NCBI GenBank assembly: GCA_016235555.1
Contig: JACRKC010000030.1
Span: forward strand, 1 to 64,000
Reading direction: 5' to 3'
Length of the DNA stretch: 64,000 nt
Origin: Verrucomicrobiota bacterium
GTDB lineage: Bacteria > Verrucomicrobiota > Verrucomicrobiia > Opitutales > Opitutaceae
The notes beneath the pieces were generated by a model, which saw only the letters and a list, made by a program, of their open reading frames with translations, did no database searches and was not told where the DNA came from. Of this stretch, positions 54,051-63,171 are shown piece after piece; the stretch's first letter is position 1; every line of letters starts with the position of its first letter. A program made the translations under genes and the position numbers.

Positions 54051-54052
54051 TA

Positions 54053-54345
54053 CCCCGGAGCTTGCTCCGGCTTGGTTGGGTAGCGACGAGCGCCAGCGAG
54101 TCGAAGCGCGTCGGCTCGCTGGCGCTCGCCGCTACGAGGAGTGGTCGGAGGTTGCATGGTGGGCTTGGTCAAATGCCCCGGAGCTTGCTCCGGGGATGTT
54201 TACTCAGTGGCGGCAGGGCATCGGCGTGGTCGAGGTGCCGCCGGAGCAGCTCGAGCCGCTCGCGCGGCGCATCCTCGAAGTCAACGGCGAGCCGTTGCCG
54301 CCGGAAGAAGAGCGGGAGTTGCTCAAGCACCTGAAAGTGTAAGGG
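54053..54345. other. Decayed region: palindromes and an unassigned 30-residue tail
   Basis: ccccggagcttgctccgg occurs twice (54053 and 54178); between them gtagcgacgagcgccagcga and its inverse. The end of the segment could encode VVEVPPEQLEPLARRILEVN, possibly the tail of a lost gene. Not convincingly a gene. Confidence 0.5.
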
Positions 54346-54372
54346 CGGTAACGTCCGCCGAGGTGCGGGAGT

Positions 54373-54475
54373 AAGACAGGAAGTGAGCTCAGCCCACTGT
54401 AGCGGCGGTCTGTGACCGCCGTCGAACGTCCACATTCCGCCGTCGGCGGTCATAGACCGCCGCTACAACCAAGGC
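54373..54475. repeat. Family B element, partial copy
   Basis: Left end caggaagtgagctcag (one base off the 33098 copy) and the core gtagcggcggtctgtgaccg ... cggtcatagaccgccgctac; the right terminal repeat is missing. Confidence 0.8.
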
Positions 54476-54589
54476 ACCCGGTGGCTGGCCTTGGTTTGTG
54501 TTGTGTTCGGCACGCGGACGCCGGCGGGTGGCGCGCCTGCGCGAAGAATTCGCTCCCAATTGTCGGCGCGCGCCACTTAATTGTGGCGG

Positions 54590-55744
54590 ATGTCCCCACC
54601 CCCGATTCGCACGCCGGTGCGTCAGGTCGAAGTCGCGTGGTTTGCCGCGCTGTGCGCCGACGACTTCGAGTATCTCGGCGTGCCCGAGGGCCGGCTGCGG
54701 AGCAGCCACGAGCACTGTGGCGCGATCCTGCGGCGGGCCGACGCGCTCGGCTACCAGAACATCCTGCTGCCGTCCGGCTGGGTGCCGGGGCAGGACCCGA
54801 TCGCGTTTGCCTCGGCGATGGCGGGCCGGACGAACCAGATCAACCAACTCGTCGCGCTGCGCATGGGCGAAGTCTGGCCGCCGATGCTCGGTCGCGCGAT
54901 CGCGACGCTCGACCACCTCGCGCAGGGGCGGTTGGTGTTGAACATCATTTCCTCGGATCTGCCGGGGCTGAAGGAATCGAACGAAGACCGCTATGCGCGC
55001 AGCAGCGAGGTCATCCAGATTTTGCAGAAACTGTGGACGACCGACGGGCCGCTGGAGTGGAACGGGCGCTTCTATCGTTTTGCGCTGCCGAACTGCGAGG
55101 CCGCGAAGCCCTACCAGCAGAATGGCGGGCCGCTGCTTTACTTCGGGGGCATCTCGCCCCTCGCCCAGGAACTGTGCGCGAAACACTGCGATGTGTTTCT
55201 GATGTGGCCGGAAACGGAGGAACGGCTCGGTGCGACGATGCGCGGGATGAGCGAACGCGCGGCGCAGCACGGCCGGGTGATCGATTTCGGGCTGCGCATC
55301 CATGTGATCGTCCGCGACACCGAGGCCGAGGCGCGGGCCGCGGCGGAGCGGTTGATCTCGAAGCTCGACCGGGAGAAGGGCCGCGAGATCAAGGCGCGCT
55401 CGATGGATGCGCAGAGCGCCGGCGTGCTCCGGCAGGACGAACTGCGGGCGAAAGCGGGGCCCGATCTTTACATCGAGCCGCACGTGTGGTCCGGCATCGG
55501 GCTCGCGCGGAGCGGTTGCGGCAGCGCGATCGTGGGCGATCCGGATCAGGTGCTCGCGAAGCTGAATCGCTACATGGACCTCGGCATCCGGGCGTTCATC
55601 CTGAGCGGTTATCCGCACCTGGAGGAGTGTGAGCGGTTCGCGCGGCACGTGCTGCCGCGCCTGCCGCACTGCAAACTCAACGAAGTGCAGGGCCGGCGTG
55701 TGCCGAATCCCGTCACGCCGCTCACGACGGCGCCGAGAAAGTAA
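54590..55744 (+). CDS. LLM-class flavin-dependent monooxygenase (alkanesulfonate monooxygenase-like)
   Basis: 384 residues from ATG 54590 (TTG 54581 is a weaker option). Bacterial luciferase-like barrel: [60 protein letters not shown], and [18 protein letters not shown] are SsuD-type. Uses reduced FMN and oxygen to cleave C-S or similar bonds. No ssuE, ssuA-C or tauD neighbour, so a separate role is possible. Confidence 0.88.
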   Translation: MSPPPIRTPVRQVEVAWFAALCADDFEYLGVPEGRLRSSHEHCGAILRRADALGYQNILLPSGWVPGQDPIAFASAMAGRTNQINQLVALRMGEVWPPMLGRAIATLDHLAQGRLVLNIISSDLPGLKESNEDRYARSSEVIQILQKLWTTDGPLEWNGRFYRFALPNCEAAKPYQQNGGPLLYFGGISPLAQELCAKHCDVFLMWPETEERLGATMRGMSERAAQHGRVIDFGLRIHVIVRDTEAEARAAAERLISKLDREKGREIKARSMDAQSAGVLRQDELRAKAGPDLYIEPHVWSGIGLARSGCGSAIVGDPDQVLAKLNRYMDLGIRAFILSGYPHLEECERFARHVLPRLPHCKLNEVQGRRVPNPVTPLTTAPRK

Positions 55745-55813
55745 ACATCCTCGGGGCAAGCCCCGGGGCATCTGACCAAACCTCCATGTTCCGCTCCCAA
55801 CCTCGCCGGTCTT

Positions 55814-55872
55814 GTGGCACGGGTCGCCTGACCCGTGATCCACTTCGCCACGGGTCAGGAGACCCGTGCCAC
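55814..55872. repeat. Palindromic repeat family A, copy 3
   Basis: gtggcacgggtcgcctgacc and cgggtcaggagacccgtgcc; matches copies at 1-48 and 15275-15334. Confidence 0.82.
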
Positions 55873-55989
55873 CTCCCAACACAAGGCGAAGCAAGTTTAC
55901 CCGCCTTTGGCGGCGCCGCAGGCGACCAGGGCTTTGCGGTATCGGACCCACAGCGAATGAAAAAATACATCAGCCAACCGACCTTGTTG

Positions 55990-56084
55990 GTCATTCTGAA
56001 CGTCGTGGAGGATCCAATTGGACTTTCGCATCCGCTATTGGCTTCGCCTCTCCTGCTGGATTCTTCGCTACGCTCAGAATGACA
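55990..56084. repeat. Dispersed repeat family E, copy 2
   Basis: gtcattctgaacgtcgtgga and gattcttcgctacgctcaga; related to 46617-46722. Confidence 0.82.
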
Positions 56085-56117
56085 GATCCGGCGATCGTTG
56101 CCGCTTTGCTTTCGACC

Positions 56118-57173
56118 ATGTCCCCTCCACCCATTCGTTTCGGCCTCGTTGGTTTTGGCGCCTGGGGGCAGTTCCACGCGCAGGCGATCGCGGGGAATCC
56201 CGCGGCGCAACTGACGGCGATCGTCGCGCCCTCGGCGGCATCGCGGGCCGCGGCGGCGCGGGCGCATCCGGCGGCGAGGGTGTTTGCGGATCACCGGCAG
56301 ATGCTGGCGGAGGTGAAGCTCGACCTCGTGGACATCGTGACGCCGAGCCACACGCACCGGGCGATCGCGATGGACGCGCTCCACGCGGGCTGCGATTTGC
56401 TCCTCGAAAAACCGATCGCGACGACGTTGGAGGATGGCCGCGCGATCGTGGCGCAGGCGGCGCGGAGCGGGCGGCGGATCGCGGTGGGGCATGAACTGCG
56501 GCTCTCGTCGCAGTGGGGCGGGATCAAACGCGTCATCGAGCGGGGCACGATCGGCGAGCCGCACTACGTGCTGGTGGAGCTGTCGCGGCGACCTTACCGG
56601 CTCGGGGCGGATGGCTGGCGCTACGACGCGGCCCGGGTGGGGAGCTGGGTGCTGGAGGAGCCGATCCATTTCTTCGATCTCGCGCGGTGGTATCTGGCGG
56701 ACGCGGGGGAGCCGGTGGAACTGTATGCGCGCGGGAAAGCGCGCGAGGCGTCGCGGCCGGGGCTGTTCGACAATTTCAGCGCGATGTTCAGCTACGCGAA
56801 CGGCGCGTATGCGGTGGTGTCGCAGACGCTCGCCGCGTTCGAGCATCACCAGACGGTGAAAGTGGCGGGCTCGCGCGGGGCGTTGTGGGCGGGCTGGAGC
56901 GGAGCGATGGACCGGACGTTGGAGCCGACGTGTTTCCTGCGGGTCTTCGATGGCGAGCGGATCGAGGAGGTGCCGCTGGCGAACCACAGCAGCGGCGAAG
57001 TGTTCGAGCTGCGCGAGGAAATCGCGCGGTGCGTGCAGATGGTGCGCGGCGAGGCGGCGCCGGTGGCGAGCGGACGCGACGGATTGTGGTCGGCGGGATT
57101 GTGCCTGCTGGCGGAGCAGTCGATTCGCGAGGGCCGGCCGGTGAGGATCGTCGAGAAGGAGTTTGTCGCGTGA
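56118..57173 (+). CDS. Gfo/Idh/MocA family oxidoreductase, cytosolic
   Basis: 351 residues from ATG 56118. The Rossmann start is RFGLVGFGAWGQFHAQAIAG, with the catalytic-Lys motif LLLEKPIATTLEDGRAI near residue 100 and the C-terminal domain ending VEKEFVA. NAD(P)-dependent oxidation of a sugar or inositol. Its TGA overlaps the GTG start of the MFS gene (GTGA), so the transporter may bring in the substrate. Confidence 0.9.
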   Translation: MSPPPIRFGLVGFGAWGQFHAQAIAGNPAAQLTAIVAPSAASRAAAARAHPAARVFADHRQMLAEVKLDLVDIVTPSHTHRAIAMDALHAGCDLLLEKPIATTLEDGRAIVAQAARSGRRIAVGHELRLSSQWGGIKRVIERGTIGEPHYVLVELSRRPYRLGADGWRYDAARVGSWVLEEPIHFFDLARWYLADAGEPVELYARGKAREASRPGLFDNFSAMFSYANGAYAVVSQTLAAFEHHQTVKVAGSRGALWAGWSGAMDRTLEPTCFLRVFDGERIEEVPLANHSSGEVFELREEIARCVQMVRGEAAPVASGRDGLWSAGLCLLAEQSIREGRPVRIVEKEFVA

Positions 57174-58519
57174 GTGGCGACGCCCACGAAGCGGGGAAGG
57201 CGACGAGGCGGGACGCCTCGTCCACGACGGTGCGGCGGTGGCATGAGGGCGTGACGAGCTACCAGTGGCTGGTGCTGGCGGTCGCGTCGCTCGGGTGGGT
57301 GTTCGATGCGTTCGAGGGGCAGCTCTACAACCTGACGCGCGGCGACATGCTGCCCGACCTGATCGCGCGGGCGCAGCCGGGGATCGAGCCGGCGGCGTTG
57401 CAGAAACTCACCGTGGCGTGGGGCGAGCGGTTTCTCGGCGTGTTCCTGATCGGCGGGACGATCGGCGGCTGGTTGTTCAGCACGCTGGCGGACCGGTGGG
57501 GGCGCAAGCCGGTGATGGCGGTGACGATCCTGTTTTACAGCGTGTTTTCCGGCCTGACAGCGGTGGCGACGGAGTTGTGGCACGTGGGGGCGCTGCGGTT
57601 CTTTGTGGCGATGGGCGTGGGCGGGGAGTGGGCGGTGGGCGCGGCGCTCGTGGCCGAGGTGTTTCCGAAACATGCGCGCGAGCGGGCCGGCGGAATTTTC
57701 CACGCATCGAGTGTCGCGGGCATCTGGCTCGCGGCGGCGGTCGGGCTCGCCGTCGGCTCCAGCTGGCGGGCGGCCTATCTGATCGGCATCGTGCCGGCGG
57801 CGCTGGTGCTGTGGGTGCGCGTGAGCGTGAAGGAATCGGACGCGTGGCGCGAAGCGAAGCGCGAGAAACGCGAGCGGCTGGGGAGCTTCGGCGAATTGCT
57901 GGGCGACGGGCGCTGGCGCGCACGGGCGGTCGCGGGGGCGTTGCTGGCGATGGTGGGGCTGGCGACGTTTTGGGGCGTGGCGGTGGCGGGCCAGAATCTC
58001 GCGGAGGATTTGTTGCGCCGGCTGGGCGCGCCGCCGGAGACGATCGCGAGCCGGGCGAAGGTGGCGTTCGGGTTCGTGCAGGGCGCGGGCGTCGCGGCGG
58101 GGATGCTCGCGATGGGGCCGCTGTGCGCGCGATTCGGGCGGCGGCGGACCTTTGCGTGGATGCATGTCGCGGCATTTGTTGTGACGCTGGTGGTGTGCTG
58201 GGTGCCGGGTTGGTGCGGCAGCTATGCGGTGCTGCTCGCGTTGCTGCCGGTGTTCGGGTTTTTCGCGCAGGGCATCCACGCGGGCTATGCGGTGTATTTT
58301 CCGGAGCTGTTTCCCACGCACCTGCGGGCGACGGGCGCGGGTTTCTGTTTCAACACGGGCCGCATCCTCGCGGCCCCGGTGCTGATCTGGCTCTCGGCGT
58401 GGATGAAGGCGACGCTGCCGCTGCCGGTGGCGATCTCGGCGCTCGGCGGGCTGTTCCTGCTCGGGCTCGTCGTGCTCTGGTTCCTGCCGGAGACGAAGGG
58501 GACGGAATTGCCGGAGTAG
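57170..58519 (+). CDS. MFS transporter (sugar/aromatic acid porter type)
   Basis: 449 residues from GTG 57170, with ribosome site gaaggag 8 bases upstream. 12 transmembrane helices; DRWGRKPVMAVTILFYSVF and FFVAMGVGGEWAVGAALVAE are MFS/AAHS-type signatures, ending FLPETKGTELPE. The N-terminal residues 10-19 (KATRRDASST) are the translation of a dispersed palindrome (gaggcgggacgcctcg). Translationally coupled to the oxidoreductase gene. Confidence 0.88.
   Translation: MSGDAHEAGKATRRDASSTTVRRWHEGVTSYQWLVLAVASLGWVFDAFEGQLYNLTRGDMLPDLIARAQPGIEPAALQKLTVAWGERFLGVFLIGGTIGGWLFSTLADRWGRKPVMAVTILFYSVFSGLTAVATELWHVGALRFFVAMGVGGEWAVGAALVAEVFPKHARERAGGIFHASSVAGIWLAAAVGLAVGSSWRAAYLIGIVPAALVLWVRVSVKESDAWREAKREKRERLGSFGELLGDGRWRARAVAGALLAMVGLATFWGVAVAGQNLAEDLLRRLGAPPETIASRAKVAFGFVQGAGVAAGMLAMGPLCARFGRRRTFAWMHVAAFVVTLVVCWVPGWCGSYAVLLALLPVFGFFAQGIHAGYAVYFPELFPTHLRATGAGFCFNTGRILAAPVLIWLSAWMKATLPLPVAISALGGLFLLGLVVLWFLPETKGTELPE
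57197..57226. repeat. Short palindromic repeat in MFS gene start
   Basis: gaggcgggacgcctcgtcca; a related form ctgaggcgggacgcctcagc is at 16506-16525, outside genes. Confidence 0.6.
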
Positions 58520-58524
58520 GGCGG

Positions 58525-58642
58525 GGAGAAACGCTCAACATTTAACTCTTAACGTTTAACGCTCAAGGGTCGGACCTCGTGCTCGGTGGCTGCTTCTGAA
58601 CCGTGAGGGTTGGGAGTTAAACGTTAAGCGTTGGGCGTTCAA
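58525..58642. repeat. Repeat family F, copy 2, overlapping APC gene end
   Basis: aacgctcaacatttaactct... and the inverse gggagttaaacgttaagcgt. It supplies the last codons (VERPTLNV) and stop of the APC transporter gene on the minus strand. Confidence 0.75.
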
Positions 58643-60677
58643 CCGTGTCGCCCACGCGGATCGGCAGCACCACGAACGGGAGGTTGGCGGCGAAGAAGCG
58701 GCGTTGCAGCGCGAGCGCGGTGTAGTTGTGGAGGAGGCGGGTGAGGCGCGTCTCGCGTGTAAACGCCAGTTGGCCGGCGAAGAAGACGCTGTGCGGAAAG
58801 CGGTCGCGCGCCTCGGCGGCGAGTCGCATGACTTCGCTCATGACATCGTGGCCCAGCGCGACGAAGGTCGCGGCGCCGTAGCCGTGGGCGCGAGCCCACG
58901 CGGCGTAGCGCTCGGCGGCGGCGGTCGTGTGCGCGCGGAGCGCGGCCAGATCCGCGGCGCCCTTGAAATTGCCGGCGTCGACGGTGCCGACCGAAATGAA
59001 CGCATAGTTTTTGAACGTGTCGCCGAACAGGCGCGGGACGTGCAAGGCCGTGTGCAGGCCGAGGCCGTTGTAGCCGTTGACGAGGATGACGGCGGTGCGG
59101 GCTGACGGGTCGAGGTGGAGCGCGTTGACCTCAACGCGCTGGTTTGAAGGTGGGAGCGGGTTTACCCCGCGACTCGTCGGGGCGTAAAACCCCTCCCACA
59201 AAAGCGCGTTGGGGGCAACGCGCTCCACCTCGGAGACGAGCAATTCGTCGAGGCGTTTGAGTTGCGCCGCAACGTTGCGGTAGTGTCGTTTGATCGCAAA
59301 GGCCGCGGCGACGACGAGGCCGGTCACGAGCAAGGTCGCCCAGCCGCCCTCGTGGAATTTCACGATCGTGAGCGAGACGAGGATGAAGGTCGTGAGCGCG
59401 AGGCCGAAGCCGTTGATCGCGAGTTTGCGCAGCCAGCGGGGCTCCGTGGGTCGCGCGCGCCACCAGTGCACGACCATCCCGAGCTGCGACAGCGAAAACG
59501 TGATGAAGACGTTGATGGAGTAGAGCACGATCAGCAGGCCGACGGATCCGCGCGTGAGCCCGAGGACGAGGAGCGCGGCGCCGCCCATGAGCAGGATGCC
59601 GTTCTGCGTGACAAACCGGTCGGAGAGATTGGCGAAACGAGTCGGGAACCAGCGGTCGAGCGCCATGTTGGCGAGCACGCGTGGGCCGTCGAGGAACCCG
59701 GCCTGGGCGGCGATGAAGAGCAGGGCCGTGGCCGACACGAGCGCAGTGAACACAAAGGTGTCGCCCCCGCGCGGCCACGCGGCGGTGAGTTTGCCGAGGA
59801 GGACGGCGTTGAGCGTTTTGCCCTCCACCGGTGCGACCCGAAACAGGAGATAGGCGACCAGCAGTCCCGCGGCGGTCACGGCCAGCGAGATGCCCATGAA
59901 GAGCATCGTGCGGCGGCCGGTCTGCACGCGCGGCTCGCGGAGGATCGGGAGGCCGTTGCTCACCGCTTCGATGCCGGTGTAAGTGCCGGCGCCCATGCTG
60001 TAGGCCTTGAGCAGGAGTGCGAACAGGCCGAGCCAGCCGATCCCGGTGGAGACCGTGTGGACCTCGCGGGCCGTCGCGGCGGCCACCTGGCCGAGTTCGC
60101 CGGCGTGGGTGGCGATGGCGTAGGCGATCGCGAATGTATGCGTGCCGACGAACACAAAAAACACCGGCACCCAGAGCAGCACGGACTCGCGCACGCCACG
60201 GAGATTGAGCAGCGTCAGGCCGGCGATGCCGAGGCCGGCAAACGCGAGTTTCCATTCGAGCCACGCCGCGGGCACGAGGGAGAACAGCGCGTCCGCGCCG
60301 CTGGCGACCGAGATGGTGATCGTCAGCACGTAATCGACGAGCAGCGCGCTGCCGGAGACGACGCCGGCGGCGGGCGAGAGCAGTTTGCTGGCGACGAGAT
60401 AGCCGCCGCCGCCCGCCGGGAAAAGTTCGATGATCTGCGAATAGCTCGCGCAGATCGCGACGATGGTGACGACCGAGGCGAGGGCGACGAAGAGGGACAG
60501 GTGGACGTGGGCGCCGAGGGTCTTGAAGGTCTCCTCGGGGCCGTAGCACGAGGAGGAAAGGCCGTCGGCGCCCAGGCCGACCCAGGCGAACACGGCGACG
60601 AGCGAAAGTTTGTGGAACAGGCCGGGCTCATGGAGCGAGCGCGCCCGGCCCACGAAGAAGGTGCGGAGCGCGTTCAT
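58617..60677 (-). CDS. APC-family amino acid permease with C-terminal cytosolic domain
   Basis: 686 residues from ATG 60677. Twelve transmembrane helices in residues 20-470; GLGADGLSSSCYGPEETFK is the APC/KUP-like entry signature, then GYLVASKLLSPAAGVVSGSA. The C-terminal 160 residues are soluble (TAVILVNGYNGLGLHTALHV, GHDVMSEVMRLAAEARDRF). Residues about 482-522 ([18 protein letters not shown]...) are encoded by a copy of a dispersed repeat, and the last 8 residues by another. Start overlaps the stop of a small membrane protein gene (ATGA). Confidence 0.85.
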   Translation of the reverse strand: MNALRTFFVGRARSLHEPGLFHKLSLVAVFAWVGLGADGLSSSCYGPEETFKTLGAHVHLSLFVALASVVTIVAICASYSQIIELFPAGGGGYLVASKLLSPAAGVVSGSALLVDYVLTITISVASGADALFSLVPAAWLEWKLAFAGLGIAGLTLLNLRGVRESVLLWVPVFFVFVGTHTFAIAYAIATHAGELGQVAAATAREVHTVSTGIGWLGLFALLLKAYSMGAGTYTGIEAVSNGLPILREPRVQTGRRTMLFMGISLAVTAAGLLVAYLLFRVAPVEGKTLNAVLLGKLTAAWPRGGDTFVFTALVSATALLFIAAQAGFLDGPRVLANMALDRWFPTRFANLSDRFVTQNGILLMGGAALLVLGLTRGSVGLLIVLYSINVFITFSLSQLGMVVHWWRARPTEPRWLRKLAINGFGLALTTFILVSLTIVKFHEGGWATLLVTGLVVAAAFAIKRHYRNVAAQLKRLDELLVSEVERVAPNALLWEGFYAPTSRGVNPLPPSNQRVEVNALHLDPSARTAVILVNGYNGLGLHTALHVPRLFGDTFKNYAFISVGTVDAGNFKGAADLAALRAHTTAAAERYAAWARAHGYGAATFVALGHDVMSEVMRLAAEARDRFPHSVFFAGQLAFTRETRLTRLLHNYTALALQRRFFAANLPFVVLPIRVGDTVERPTLNV
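59112..59231. repeat. Composite palindromic element (families D+G) inside APC gene
   Basis: Nearly identical to the intergenic element at 24462-24580: gaggtggagcgcgttgacct ... gttgggggcaacgcgctcca, with the nested gtgggagcgggtttaccccg. Open in frame on the minus strand. Confidence 0.9.
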
Positions 60678-60871
60678 GGCTGGGCGAGCCAGGCGTGCAA
60701 CAGGGGCACCGCGACGAGCGGCGCGGCCGTGAATGGCGCCGCGGAGGCGGCCGTGGTGGCCCGCGAGCCGGCGCGGGCGCGCGGGGCGGCGTGCAGGGCG
60801 AGCGCAAGCAATGCCGACGCGAGGGCGGCGACGGCCAGGGCGCACAGACGCAGACTGGGAGTTGAGTTCAC
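60674..60871 (-). CDS. Small membrane protein coupled to APC transporter
   Basis: 65 residues from GTG 60871, with a ggag ribosome site 8 bases upstream. One hydrophobic helix near residues 8-30 (LCALAVAALASALLALALHA) and a second hydrophobic stretch at the C-terminus (TAAPLVAVPLLHAWLAQP). Its TGA overlaps the transporter ATG. Could be a small regulatory subunit of the transporter. Too short for standard gene finding; could be non-coding leader. Confidence 0.5.
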   Translation of the reverse strand: MNSTPSLRLCALAVAALASALLALALHAAPRARAGSRATTAASAAPFTAAPLVAVPLLHAWLAQP

Positions 60872-61314
60872 GGGCGGACTCCGAAAAATGCGCGGCGCCG
60901 CGCGCGGCGGTTCGTCGCGCGCGGGCACCGGGCGGTGGTGTTGTGTGTGGAGCGACCGTGTCGCGTGCGCCCGAGCGCACGTGCAGTGGATCACCCTTCC
61001 CATGGCCGACGAGGTTAGCTGACGGGCTCGGTCCTAGGAAGTGACCTTGGCGGCGGTTACCCGCGGCCGTGCGCCCCGTCCGCCACGCGTTGACCGCGCT
61101 GCGGAATCTGGTTCCCCCGTGCTGTCCACCGAGGAAGCGGTGGCAGCTTAGGCGTGCGAATCCAAAGAACGCGGCGGAGCATGAAAACCGCGGGCGGGCG
61201 ATCAAGCACCGCGACTACGCAGGTTGCGCAAGTGTCGATTTGAGGAGCGGATGGCCGGATAATTACGGGCGAATGCAGACTCGCCGTGGACCCGACCGGG
61301 CGCCAACGTGGCCC
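60872..61314. other. Upstream region of DEAD-box helicase gene
   Basis: No gene or strong repeat seen. Likely carries the divergent promoters of the small membrane protein/APC genes and the helicase. Confidence 0.5.
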
Positions 61315-63111
61315 ATGGAAAAACGCCCGTTCTCCGAACTCGGTCTCTCGCCTGAACTGCTCAAGGCCGTCGACAAGCTGGGATTCGAGGAGGCGTCGCC
61401 GATCCAGACGGCGGTGATCCCCGTCGCGCTCACGGGCAAGGATGTCGTCGGCCAGTCCTCCACGGGCTCGGGCAAGACCGCGGCGTTTGCGATTCCGGCG
61501 ATCGAGCGGGTGGATCCGAAGCTGCGGGCCGTGCAGGTGCTCGTGCTGTGCCCGACGCGCGAACTCGCGGTGCAGGTGGCGGAGGAGGTGGGCAAGCTGG
61601 CGTTCTTCAAGCGCGGGGTGCGCGAGGTGCCGATCTACGGCGGGCAGAGCTACGAGCGGCAGTTCCGGGCGCTCGACGCCGGCGCGCAGGTGGTGATCGG
61701 CACGCCCGGTCGGGTGATGGATCACATGGACCGCGGCACGCTGCGGCTCGACGCGCTCCAAGTCGTCGTGCTCGACGAGGCGGACCGGATGCTCGACATG
61801 GGCTTCCGCGACGACATCGAAAAGATTCTCTCCGCCGTGCCGGAATCGCGGCAGCTGTTGTTCTTCTCGGCGACGATGCCGCGGGAGATCCAGGACCTCA
61901 TCAAGCGCTACAGCCGCGACCCGGCGTGGATCAAGATCGAGGCGCTCGCGCAGAACCGACCGCAGGTCGAGCAGGTGTGGTTTGAAGTCGACCGCCGCTC
62001 AAAGATCGAGGCGCTCACGCGCCTGATCGACGTGAACGATTTCCGCTACGGCATCATTTTCTGCAGCACCAAAATCATGGTCGACGACCTGGATGAGCAC
62101 CTGCACTCGCGCGGCTACGCGACGGACCGGTTGCACGGTGACATTTCGCAGGCGCAACGCGACCGGGTGATGCAGAAGTTCCGCGAGCGGAAGTTCGAGT
62201 TCCTCGTGGCGACGGATGTCGCGGCGCGCGGTCTCGATGTCGACGACCTCGAGGTGGTGTTCAACTACGATCTGCCCAACGATGCCGAGGACTACACGCA
62301 TCGCATCGGCCGCACGGGCCGCGCGGGCCGGAAAGGGCGGGCCTTCACGTTCGTCTCGGGTCAGGAGCTCTACAAACTGCAGGGCATGGTGCGCTGGGCG
62401 AAGCTCGATGTGCGACGCGGCCGCATCCCCTCCCTCGACGAGGTGGAGGAGGCGAAGACCAATGTGTTTTTCGAGCGCATCCGGGCGACCCTCGATGCGA
62501 AGCAATTCAAGCCCCACGACCGCATGATCGACCGGCTGCTCGACCAGGGTTACGCCAGCACGGACATCTGTTCGGCGCTCATCCACTTGTTGCACGGGGG
62601 CGAATCCGGCAGTGCCGCGCCGGCCCCCGCCGTGGCTCCGAAGACCCCCGAAGGGGCCCCGGCGTGGGTGAAGAAGGCGATGTCGCCCAAGCCCGGGCCT
62701 GAAGTGGAGCGCGTTGCCCCCAACGCGCTTCCGTCGCCGGCAGGGAAGCCACCGACTGAATCTCCCGTTGACGAAGACGAGGATCGCGAAAGCGCGTTGG
62801 AGGCAACGCGCTCCACCTCCAAGTCGAAATACGAGCGCCCCGCGCGCACGGGCCGCGAGCCGGGATTCACGACGGTTTTCCTGAACGTCGGGCGCAAGCA
62901 GCTCATCACCCCCGCCGACGTGGTGGGCAAAATCGCCGGCGTGACGCGCCTCCCGGCGAATGTGGTCGGCGCGATCGACATCCACCAACGCCACACGCTG
63001 GTCGACGTGGCCGAGGGGCACGCGCTCGCCGTGATTCAGAAGCTCGGCGGCATCAAGATGAAGGGGGTCGCCCTCGCGCCGACGCTCGCCCAGCCCGGCA
63101 CAGCATCGTAA
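61315..63111 (+). CDS. DEAD-box RNA helicase with DbpA-type RNA-binding domain
   Basis: 598 residues from ATG 61315. Q motif [11 protein letters not shown], Walker A STGSGKT (K54), PTREL, GGQSYER, TPGR, DEAD (154-157), [21 protein letters not shown] and [10 protein letters not shown] are all intact. C-terminal DbpA/CsdA RNA-binding domain about 515-580 ([20 protein letters not shown]). Acts in ribosome assembly or RNA decay. The linker between the core and this domain (about 463-501) is encoded by repeat family D ([20 protein letters not shown]). Confidence 0.93.
   Translation: MEKRPFSELGLSPELLKAVDKLGFEEASPIQTAVIPVALTGKDVVGQSSTGSGKTAAFAIPAIERVDPKLRAVQVLVLCPTRELAVQVAEEVGKLAFFKRGVREVPIYGGQSYERQFRALDAGAQVVIGTPGRVMDHMDRGTLRLDALQVVVLDEADRMLDMGFRDDIEKILSAVPESRQLLFFSATMPREIQDLIKRYSRDPAWIKIEALAQNRPQVEQVWFEVDRRSKIEALTRLIDVNDFRYGIIFCSTKIMVDDLDEHLHSRGYATDRLHGDISQAQRDRVMQKFRERKFEFLVATDVAARGLDVDDLEVVFNYDLPNDAEDYTHRIGRTGRAGRKGRAFTFVSGQELYKLQGMVRWAKLDVRRGRIPSLDEVEEAKTNVFFERIRATLDAKQFKPHDRMIDRLLDQGYASTDICSALIHLLHGGESGSAAPAPAVAPKTPEGAPAWVKKAMSPKPGPEVERVAPNALPSPAGKPPTESPVDEDEDRESALEATRSTSKSKYERPARTGREPGFTTVFLNVGRKQLITPADVVGKIAGVTRLPANVVGAIDIHQRHTLVDVAEGHALAVIQKLGGIKMKGVALAPTLAQPGTAS
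62701..62820. repeat. Repeat family D element inside helicase gene
   Basis: gaagtggagcgcgttgcccc and gcgttggaggcaacgcgctc as inverted arms; in frame in the linker of the DEAD-box protein. Confidence 0.85.
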
Positions 63112-63171
63112 CTCCGCGGCTGGCCGCGCCCTTGACACTCGCGGCGCGCGGCCATTATCACCTCGGCCCCG

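Larger units (their letters stand above)
55745..56117. other. Gene-free repeat region before Gfo/Idh/MocA gene
   Basis: Contains cctcggggcaagccccgggg (55749-55768), family A copy 3 (55814-55872) and family E copy 2 (55990-56084). The open frame running through it is a repeat artefact. Confidence 0.75.

Noticed and set aside
55866-56117. N-terminal extension of the Gfo/Idh/MocA protein
   Set aside because: It translates family E repeat DNA (GHSERRGG...); the Rossmann fold starts right after ATG 56118.
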